The translations under genes and the position numbers were made by a program. From Ruminococcus sp. UBA5129 (GTDB taxonomy: Bacteria; Bacillota; Clostridia; Oscillospirales; Ruminococcaceae), in contig DHYN01000067.1 of assembly GCA_002414125.1 (NCBI GenBank), forward strand, positions 5,678-13,486: a stretch of DNA of 7,809 nt, read 5' to 3'. Every line of letters begins with the position of its first letter. Position 1 is the stretch's first letter. The notes under the pieces are model-generated. The model had not been told where the DNA came from, did no database searches, and worked only from the letters and a program-made list of their open reading frames with translations. This document shows, in pieces, positions 1 through 5,259 of the stretch.

Positions 1-9
1 AGCTTATTA

Positions 10-1830
10 TTAGACTTTCTCAGGATCAATGGGGTCGCCGAGCTTCTTGAAGTAGTTTTCCGAATATACGCGGAATTCCTTGCGGAACTCTTCATCGTTC
101 TCCTTAACATCATGGAGATAAGCGTGGATGTCGGTCTTTTCGTCTATCTCGATAATACATCCTGCTATATTCGAGCAATGATCGGAGATACGTTCGAGAT
201 TCGTGAGAATGTCCTGATAGATATATCCAAGCTCGACCGTACACTCCTCGTTCTGGAGTCGGCGGATGTGTCTGCTTTTCAGTTCTGCGCTGATGTTGTC
301 AACGACTTCTTCAAGCGGCTCGACTCTGTGTGCGAGCTTCAGATCGTCATTTATGTAAGCTTCAAATGCCTTGTTGATATTATCCGTGATAGCCTCGGTG
401 ATGACAGCGATCTCGTTTCTGCACTCCGGCGAGAATTCGATCTTTTTCTCGTGCATCTCCTGCGCCGATTCTACGAGGTTAACAGCGTGGTCTGAGATAC
501 GCTCGAAGTTGCCGACCATATGCATCATCTTGGAAACACGTCTGCCGTCGGCAGCAGTGATACTGTTCTTGGAAATACGCACGAGATAGCTGTTGAGCTT
601 GTCCTCGTAGTGGTCGATCCTGTCCTCGCAGCGGATGACCTGCTCAGCCATAGCTTCATCGTACTTTGTCAGCATTTCGAGGGCATCAAAGATAGTCTGC
701 TTAGTTAGCTCCGACATAGCGACTGTTACGCTTCGACAGATCTCAATGGCAACGGCAGGCGTTTTGAGGAAGCGTTCGTCAAGGATGAAGTCCTCCTTGG
801 AAGCTTCGTTTTCGGAAGCGTTCTTGCTGTCTCTGATAACGAGCTTTGAGAGTGCGATGAGCTGCTTTGTGAACGGAAGGAACATGATAGTTGTTGCAAC
901 ATTGAAGATAGTATGCATAACGGCGATTCCGAGATATCCGACAGTTGCATTGAATATTTCGAGATCGAGAACGCTCTGGAGAAGCATGATGATCGGCAGG
1001 AGAATGAGAGTACCGATGATCTTTACAAGGATATGAGTCCATGCAACGCGCTTAGCGTCCTTGCTTACGCCGAACGTTGAGAGCAGCGCTGTAACGCATG
1101 TACCGATATTGCATCCCATGATGATCGGGAGAGCCATTCCGTATGAGAGTGCTCCCGAAGTAGAGAATGCCATGAGGATACCGATCGAGCCTGCCGAGCT
1201 TTGGATGATGCCTGTGAAGCCTGCGCCCACAAGAACGCCAAGCACGGGGTTTTCAAAAGCCGTGAGGATATCCTTGAAATTTGGTGAGCTTGCAAGAGGG
1301 TCAACGGAATCCGACATGAGGGTCATGCCCGTCATGAGCACTGCGAATCCGACGAGGATGCGTCCGATGTCCTTTTTCTTGTTCTTTTTCGCAAACATTA
1401 TCAGTATCGTACCTGCAAGCGCTACGAGCGGTGAGAACGATTCGGGCTTGAGCAGCTTCAGAATGAATCCTGCTGCGCCTCCGACTCCGCCGTCCTTGAT
1501 GTCGCCGAGACATAGCAGCCATGCGGTGAAAGTCGTACCGATGTTTGATCCGAAGCAGACGCCTATAGTCTGCTCGAGCGTCATGATTCCCGAGTTTACG
1601 AAGCCTACCAGCATAACGGTCATCGCCGATGATGACTGGATCGCTACAGTGATACCCATACCGAGCATTATAGCTTTTAGCTTGTTTGAAGTCATTTTTT
1701 TGAGAGCGACCTCAAGTTTGCCGCCTGTAAGTTTTTCGAGTCCCGTAGACATTACATTCATTCCGTACAGAAAAAATGCAAGACCGCCGAGCATAGTGAA
1801 GATTGAAAAAATATCAAATTTTTCGGTCAT
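10..1830 (-). CDS. Na+/phosphate cotransporter family protein with C-terminal PhoU-like domain
   Basis: Complete 606-residue inner-membrane protein of the Na/Pi cotransporter (NptA/YjbB-like) family, expected to move inorganic phosphate with Na+ across the membrane; direction is not shown by sequence. The N-terminal two thirds (about residues 8-330) is hydrophobic and carries the family's inverted duplication. The first copy has QSSSA at 65-69 followed by GSNIGTT at 94-100. The second has QSSAG at 210-214 followed by GCNIGT at 239-244. Residues 355-560 are charged and helical and look like two PhoU repeats, each with the metal-binding-type signature ERISDH (443-448 and 546-551). Length and layout match the Na_Pi_cotrans plus PhoU form common in Firmicutes. 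The ATG start is supported by AAGGAG eight bases upstream. A near-consensus promoter lies about 100 bases upstream, so it is probably transcribed alone from its own promoter; what follows its stop is outside the window. No pho-box was found. Family assignment is firm; substrate could be broader than phosphate. Confidence 0.95.
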   Translation of the reverse strand: MTEKFDIFSIFTMLGGLAFFLYGMNVMSTGLEKLTGGKLEVALKKMTSNKLKAIMLGMGITVAIQSSSAMTVMLVGFVNSGIMTLEQTIGVCFGSNIGTTFTAWLLCLGDIKDGGVGGAAGFILKLLKPESFSPLVALAGTILIMFAKKNKKKDIGRILVGFAVLMTGMTLMSDSVDPLASSPNFKDILTAFENPVLGVLVGAGFTGIIQSSAGSIGILMAFSTSGALSYGMALPIIMGCNIGTCVTALLSTFGVSKDAKRVAWTHILVKIIGTLILLPIIMLLQSVLDLEIFNATVGYLGIAVMHTIFNVATTIMFLPFTKQLIALSKLVIRDSKNASENEASKEDFILDERFLKTPAVAIEICRSVTVAMSELTKQTIFDALEMLTKYDEAMAEQVIRCEDRIDHYEDKLNSYLVRISKNSITAADGRRVSKMMHMVGNFERISDHAVNLVESAQEMHEKKIEFSPECRNEIAVITEAITDNINKAFEAYINDDLKLAHRVEPLEEVVDNISAELKSRHIRRLQNEECTVELGYIYQDILTNLERISDHCSNIAGCIIEIDEKTDIHAYLHDVKENDEEFRKEFRVYSENYFKKLGDPIDPEKV

Positions 1831-1831
1831 G

Positions 1832-1853
1832 ATCTGAGCTCCTTAAATCAGAT
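1832..1853 (-). promoter_or_regulatory. Ribosome binding site presented in a small hairpin loop, transporter gene
   Basis: AAGGAG at 1839-1844 sits eight bases before the ATG and decides the start. It is flanked by a perfect 6-bp inverted repeat, ATCTGA (minus-strand reading, 1848-1853) and TCAGAT (1832-1837), with a 10-base loop that holds the Shine-Dalgarno. The RBS is certain enough. Whether the weak hairpin forms and affects translation is inference. Confidence 0.7.
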
Positions 1854-1874
1854 TTGTGGACTTTTTTAGGCTTG

Positions 1875-1896
1875 ACCGCACACTTTTCCGTACGGC
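1875..1896 (-). other. Possible 5'-leader hairpin of the transporter transcript
   Basis: In the predicted leader, GCCGTAC can pair with GTGCGGT around the eight-base loop GGAAAAGT, using two G-U pairs. The left arm also sits in the 8-bp palindrome CCGTACGG (1888-1895). No U-tract follows, so this is not a terminator. No known riboswitch or leader family is recognised, and the stem is short enough to be chance. Confidence 0.25.
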
Positions 1897-1930
1897 ATGT
1901 TGGATTTTTTATCTCAATTTCCCCATATTA

Positions 1931-1958
1931 ATTATACAACAAAACAAGCTTTTGTCAA
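1931..1958 (-). promoter_or_regulatory. Sigma-A promoter of the Na/Pi transporter gene
   Basis: On the minus strand TTGACA (1953-1958) and TATAAT (1931-1936) both match the consensus exactly and are separated by 16 bases. Transcription would start near 1924, giving a leader of about 94 bases before the ATG at 1830. A 7-bp inverted repeat (AACAAGC at 1943-1949, GCTTGTT at 1973-1979) brackets the -35 element and could be an operator, though this is speculative. The exact match to both hexamers implies strong expression unless repressed. Confidence 0.85.
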
Positions 1959-2041
1959 GGTTCTTTCCGAGTGCTTGTTCAAAATTTTCCCTTTCGCATA
2001 AAAAAGTTAAAAACACATTAAGTTTAACCGACATTTTTTGC

Positions 2042-2074
2042 AAAAAAGCTGCCCTCGGTGAAGAGAGCAGCTTT
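2042..2074 (-). terminator. Intrinsic terminator of the GH74 gene
   Basis: Read on the minus strand, AAAGCTGCTCTC (2063-2074) pairs with GAGGGCAGCTTT (2045-2056) across a six-base loop. The stem is 12 bp with a single U-G wobble and ends in a run of six T (2042-2047). It begins four bases after the stop codon of the xyloglucanase gene. On the plus strand the same stem has a C-A mismatch, so it favours minus-strand transcripts. Confidence 0.93.
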
Positions 2075-2078
2075 GGTA

Positions 2079-4982
2079 TTAACTGATATATGATTCGGGG
2101 AGCTCGGTGATGATAAATGCGAGATATTTCTGGATAGATACCGCATCGAGAGAGCTCAGTCCGTCACCGTTCTGGTAAACGTCTGCATTGAGTCTGCCCT
2201 GCTCCTTGATCTTAGCCGAGCTTGGAGCTGCAACAGCCGCGAGTACGACAGTTACATCGGAGATAGTTACATCGCCGTCAAGGTCGGCATCGCCCCATAT
2301 AACATTCGAATCCTTGACCGTAATAGTGATAGAAGCGCTGCTTCCGCCGGGGAAGTTTACTGTTATTTCCGCTGTTCCGGCTTTAACACCGGTAACTGTA
2401 AAATTAATTATATCCCAATTGCCAAGCGAAACACAGTCGGACGAAGAGCTTGCCTGCCATGATCTAACTTCTCTGTCCCATTTATCAATTCCAACAGTAA
2501 CACTTTCGCCAACTTTGATCTCAGTTTTATTGCAAACGAGAGAATAAGGGCAAGTTGTCTTTTCTGCCGTGGTAGTCTGACCTGTTGGAATCTCAGGAGA
2601 GCTGTCGGAGATCTGCCCGTAAACGATACCGCAGCCTACTGTTGACATATATACCTTTCCGAATTCGTTCATATCGCCTACGAGGTAGTTTCCGTTGCCC
2701 GTACCGCCGTAGATGTGTTCAACGTTGATGCAAGCCCATGTCTTGCCGCCGTCAGTCGAGCGGTAGATGCCCTCGGGGTCTGATTCGGCAGGTCTGCCGT
2801 AGATGAAGAGCGTATTAACGCCGCCCTTCTTCTCGGGAGCGCCGTAGCCGACTGTCTTGCAGTAGAACACGTCAGCCTTTTCAGCCTTTGTGCCTTTTTC
2901 GGTCATGATATAGAGACCGTTCCAGCTTGCGGCAACAGCGACCGTATCATCTGTGATATAAGCGGGATCGCTGAAATTCTCGCACATATCGTACTTGCAG
3001 ACAGTCGTCTCCGACCAGGTAGCGCCGTAGTCCTGACTCACATAGAAGCTGTAGTGGCACTCATCGAATGTAGGTTCGGTGACGTTGGGGTTGGATGACC
3101 AGAATTTGTTGTATGTGCATCCGGAAGCGTACACGATCGAAGCATCGTTAGGGTCAACGAGCGTATATGATGTGTAAGCGCCGTCAATGCCGCTTGCGTT
3201 CTTCCATGTAGCGCCGAAGTCGTCGGAATAGGTGATCGCACCGCTCTCCTTGCCTGACTTGATGAATCTGTACTTGCCCTCTCCGAGCTTTGTGATGCTT
3301 GCCTTACCGCCTGAAGCGCATTTCATACCTGTCCATGTCTGACCGCCGTCAAGAGTGTAGTAGCCTGTAGCCGTATTATTTCCGTCGCCCTCTGCGATAC
3401 GGAGCATTACCTTCGGGTCTTGCGGACAGTAAGCGATAGCGCAGGTCGAACCCATATTGGGTTTATACTGCTGAGGTATCTCTTTGGGATCCTTGTGGAT
3501 GAAGCCGTCATAGTCGCCGATAGCCGAATACGGGTCTCCGCCGGGAACGCTCACGAAGTCGAGAGATACTACCTCTTCAACACCGTCGGGCTGGAAGTAG
3601 AACTGGATGTCCTTATCATCCCATACGTTATCGCACGCGAAAACGCCGTTGCCCGATGTGAGCAGGATGCGGTCGGAGTTTCTCGGGTCGAGGAGGATAC
3701 CGCTTCCCCAGTGGCAAGCCTTGCCGTATACCCAGTCATAGCCGCCTGTGCTCATCGGGAGCGAGACGAACTGCTTTACGCCTGTGCCTGTGCTGTAGTC
3801 TGTGGGTCCTTGACCTGGAGTGATGTCCTCCCAGGTAGCGCCGCCGTCTGTTGAACGGAAGAAGTGGTCGCCCCATGCAATAGAGTCATCCGACCATACT
3901 TCGCCGTACCACTGATCCGACCATACGCCGCATGTTCTTGCGAGGAGCTTGTTGGGGTCGTTCTTGTCAGCCTCGATCATACCGATAGCGTTTCCGTTGG
4001 GAGAAATGTCGGTGACCTTGCCGCTCTTGATATTGTACTTGTATGCACCGCCTGCCGTGCCTGCGAAAGCGAGACCTGCGATATAGGTGAAGAAGATATT
4101 TCCCGCGCCGTCGCCTGTGATAGAGCAGGGGTAGTTTGAATCGGGCAGACCCTTTAAGGCAGTGAACTTATCATCCTTTGTGCTTGCAACGTGGATATTT
4201 GCCTGACCTGTAACGGATGTTCCGACATAGACCTTGCCGTCCTCGATGTAAATGCAGCCGATGCCGTTCTGCTGGTTGTATTCCTTTGAAGGCTCTGTTC
4301 CTCTTACCATGTTGTTAGTCCACATGGGGTACTTGAGCTCACCGGGGAAGAGTCCGAGCGCATCATAGCCTGCAACGGGATTCCATGTCTTACCGCCGTC
4401 AGTCGACTTGATGAGCGCTGACGCACCTGCGGTAACATCGCCGCCTGCATAGATGACGTCGGGGTTATCGGGATCAATGGCGATAGGCTCTATGCACTCA
4501 CGTCCGTCGCCGTTTCCGTGAACCTGTATGAGGCTGGTAACGTCAACTCTCGTGAATGTTTTACCGCCGTCGGTGGTCTTGATTATCTCTGTTCTTGCGT
4601 CCGAGAAATAAGCGCATCCGCAGAGGAAGTAAACGATGTCGTCATTAGTCGGGTCGATCGCGATACCCTTTACGCTGAGGAGTCCGCGGTCGTTCTCGTT
4701 GAGCGTACCGAAAAGCTGCACCCACTGCTTCTGAGTGTAGTCGTACTTGTACGCGCCGCCGACATCGGTACGGAGGTACATTTCCTTTTGTCCGGTAACG
4801 ATGCCTGAAACGAAGCCTGCTCCGCCGATACGCAGCGTTCCCCACGAGTAGTCGGATGTCAGGTCAGTCGAGGACGCTGCGTTTGCGCTTTTGCTGTTCC
4901 CCGCCTCGGGAACGAATGTCGCAGCCATGGTCAGCATCGACAGTGAAAGGATACCTGAGATCGCTTTCTTGAATAAGGTCAT
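2079..4982 (-). CDS. Secreted GH74 xyloglucanase with Ig-like domain and dockerin
   Basis: A 967-residue extracellular enzyme predicted to hydrolyse the beta-1,4-glucan backbone of xyloglucan as a cellulosome subunit. Residues 1-35 form a signal peptide (MTLFKK, a hydrophobic stretch, then SANA/AS as the likely cut). Residues about 43-790 are a GH74 double beta-propeller with seven Asp-box motifs, for example STDGGKTW at 193-200 and 742-749, STDGGATW at 377-384 and TLDGGQTW at 543-550. The likely catalytic pair by family comparison is Asp73 in RTDVGGAY and Asp490 in GDYDGF, at spacing close to that of characterised members. A Thr-rich linker (about 795-810) leads to a BIG2-like Ig domain (811-890), then a dockerin (895-963). 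The ATG has AAGGAG eight bases upstream. It has its own promoter and terminator, so it is probably monocistronic. Endo versus exo mode cannot be read from sequence alone. Family and dockerin are secure. Confidence 0.96.
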   Translation of the reverse strand: MTLFKKAISGILSLSMLTMAATFVPEAGNSKSANAASSTDLTSDYSWGTLRIGGAGFVSGIVTGQKEMYLRTDVGGAYKYDYTQKQWVQLFGTLNENDRGLLSVKGIAIDPTNDDIVYFLCGCAYFSDARTEIIKTTDGGKTFTRVDVTSLIQVHGNGDGRECIEPIAIDPDNPDVIYAGGDVTAGASALIKSTDGGKTWNPVAGYDALGLFPGELKYPMWTNNMVRGTEPSKEYNQQNGIGCIYIEDGKVYVGTSVTGQANIHVASTKDDKFTALKGLPDSNYPCSITGDGAGNIFFTYIAGLAFAGTAGGAYKYNIKSGKVTDISPNGNAIGMIEADKNDPNKLLARTCGVWSDQWYGEVWSDDSIAWGDHFFRSTDGGATWEDITPGQGPTDYSTGTGVKQFVSLPMSTGGYDWVYGKACHWGSGILLDPRNSDRILLTSGNGVFACDNVWDDKDIQFYFQPDGVEEVVSLDFVSVPGGDPYSAIGDYDGFIHKDPKEIPQQYKPNMGSTCAIAYCPQDPKVMLRIAEGDGNNTATGYYTLDGGQTWTGMKCASGGKASITKLGEGKYRFIKSGKESGAITYSDDFGATWKNASGIDGAYTSYTLVDPNDASIVYASGCTYNKFWSSNPNVTEPTFDECHYSFYVSQDYGATWSETTVCKYDMCENFSDPAYITDDTVAVAASWNGLYIMTEKGTKAEKADVFYCKTVGYGAPEKKGGVNTLFIYGRPAESDPEGIYRSTDGGKTWACINVEHIYGGTGNGNYLVGDMNEFGKVYMSTVGCGIVYGQISDSSPEIPTGQTTTAEKTTCPYSLVCNKTEIKVGESVTVGIDKWDREVRSWQASSSSDCVSLGNWDIINFTVTGVKAGTAEITVNFPGGSSASITITVKDSNVIWGDADLDGDVTISDVTVVLAAVAAPSSAKIKEQGRLNADVYQNGDGLSSLDAVSIQKYLAFIITELPESYIS
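2094..2300 (-). other. Dockerin module of the GH74 enzyme, with a longer second calcium loop
   Basis: The first loop (residues 898-909) is canonical, with Asp at 898, 900, 902 and 909. The second runs from Asp934 to Asp946, 12 positions apart instead of the usual 11, with Tyr936 where Asn or Asp normally sits and NGDG at 938-941. It is followed by the usual helix (DAVSIQKYLA). The module should bind a cohesin on a scaffoldin or the cell surface. From memory, this second-loop form resembles dockerins of R. flavefaciens-type ruminococci; that is not checked. Confidence 0.88.
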
Positions 4983-4990
4983 TTAAAACT

Positions 4991-5027
4991 CTCCTTTTCG
5001 GCAGCCTCCAACGCCTATAGGGGCTGC
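4991..5027 (-). promoter_or_regulatory. RBS and adjacent leader hairpin of the GH74 gene
   Basis: AAGGAG at 4991-4996 lies eight bases before the ATG and supports that start. Just upstream, GCAGCC (5022-5027) can pair with GGCTGC (5001-5006), extendable by two G-C pairs past a bulged A, to form a hairpin ending four bases before the Shine-Dalgarno. No U-run follows, so it is not a terminator. It could shield or position the RBS, or protect the mRNA 5' region. Any regulatory role is inferred. Confidence 0.55.
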
Positions 5028-5039
5028 ACATAATATTTA

Positions 5040-5067
5040 GATGTTCACAATTTGTTAAAACAACATC
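5040..5067 (-). repeat. Nested inverted repeats in the GH74 leader
   Basis: GATGTT and AACATC form 6-bp arms (5062-5067 and 5040-5045). Overlapping them, TTGTT and AACAA form a tight near-palindrome (5052-5063). The two structures share bases 5062-5063, so they exclude each other in RNA. They lie about 12-40 bases after the predicted transcription start, where an operator or leader structure is plausible. Short AT-rich arms make chance occurrence quite possible. Confidence 0.3.
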
Positions 5068-5085
5068 CGAACACCTTTTACTACA

Positions 5086-5114
5086 ATATTACCACAAATC
5101 CTTCTTTGTGTCAA
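5086..5114 (-). promoter_or_regulatory. Promoter of the GH74 gene with candidate operator in the spacer
   Basis: On the minus strand TTGACA (5109-5114) is a perfect -35, followed 17 bases later by TAATAT (5086-5091). The -10 matches four of six consensus positions and is preceded by TGG, giving an extended -10 (TGn). The predicted start is near 5079, with a leader of about 97 bases. An exact inverted repeat, CACAAA/TTTGTG with a six-base centre (5093-5110), fills most of the spacer. This is a natural place for a repressor to block polymerase, as expected for a substrate-induced hydrolase gene. The promoter is well supported; the operator is a guess. Confidence 0.75.
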
Positions 5115-5173
5115 CCGTATTTGGAATATTTGATTATGTTAACTTGGAAACATTTATTCAATATATCCACCGT

Positions 5174-5206
5174 CACCGCACAAAACGTGCAAGGGAACTT
5201 TTGCAC
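5174..5206 (-). other. Secondary hairpins downstream of the LRR gene terminator
   Basis: Beyond the main terminator, GTGCAA and TTGCAC (5201-5206 and 5187-5192) form a 6-bp stem with an eight-base loop, followed on the minus strand by GTTTTG. The ten bases CACCGCACAA (5174-5183, plus strand) repeat one arm of the main terminator (5220-5229), with a GCAC/GTGC mini-stem beside them. This may be a backup terminator or a decayed duplicate; the U-tract is poor. Confidence 0.35.
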
Positions 5207-5214
5207 AAATATAA

Positions 5215-5247
5215 ATCAACACCGCACAAGGATCGTGCGGTGTTGAT
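5215..5247 (-). terminator. Terminator hairpin of the LRR-dockerin gene
   Basis: A perfect 13-bp stem, ATCAACACCGCAC (5235-5247) with GTGCGGTGTTGAT (5215-5227) read on the minus strand, encloses a seven-base loop. It begins 12 bases after the stop codon. The following minus-strand sequence, TTATATTT, is a moderate U-rich tail. The plus-strand side (ATCGTTTTATTC) is also T-rich, so the hairpin could work in both directions. Confidence 0.85.
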
Positions 5248-5259
5248 ATCGTTTTATTC

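Noticed and set aside
1061..1837. A 258-codon open frame on the plus strand.
   Set aside because: It lies wholly antisense to the transporter gene, whose family motifs are unmistakable, and encodes a low-complexity product with no recognisable domain.
1831..1924. Riboswitch in the transporter leader.
   Set aside because: The leader is short, has only one weak hairpin and no terminator or sequestering stem, and matches no conserved riboswitch core I recognise.
1960..2033. Possible PhoP box upstream of the transporter promoter, from TTAAAC and TTTTTAAC words.
   Set aside because: The words lack the regular spaced direct-repeat arrangement of TTAACA-type boxes; they read as ordinary AT-rich intergenic DNA with a weak GTTAAA/TTTAAC inverted repeat.
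1856..2086. A 76-codon plus-strand frame between the GH74 and transporter genes.
   Set aside because: GTG start without a Shine-Dalgarno, and it overlaps the transporter promoter and the GH74 terminator, which explain this region better.
2079..4982. Sialidase or photosynthesis-type BNR-repeat protein instead of GH74.
   Set aside because: The Asp boxes are shared with those folds, but the N-terminal RTDVGGAY motif, the GDYDGF motif at the expected distance and the overall length are those of GH74.
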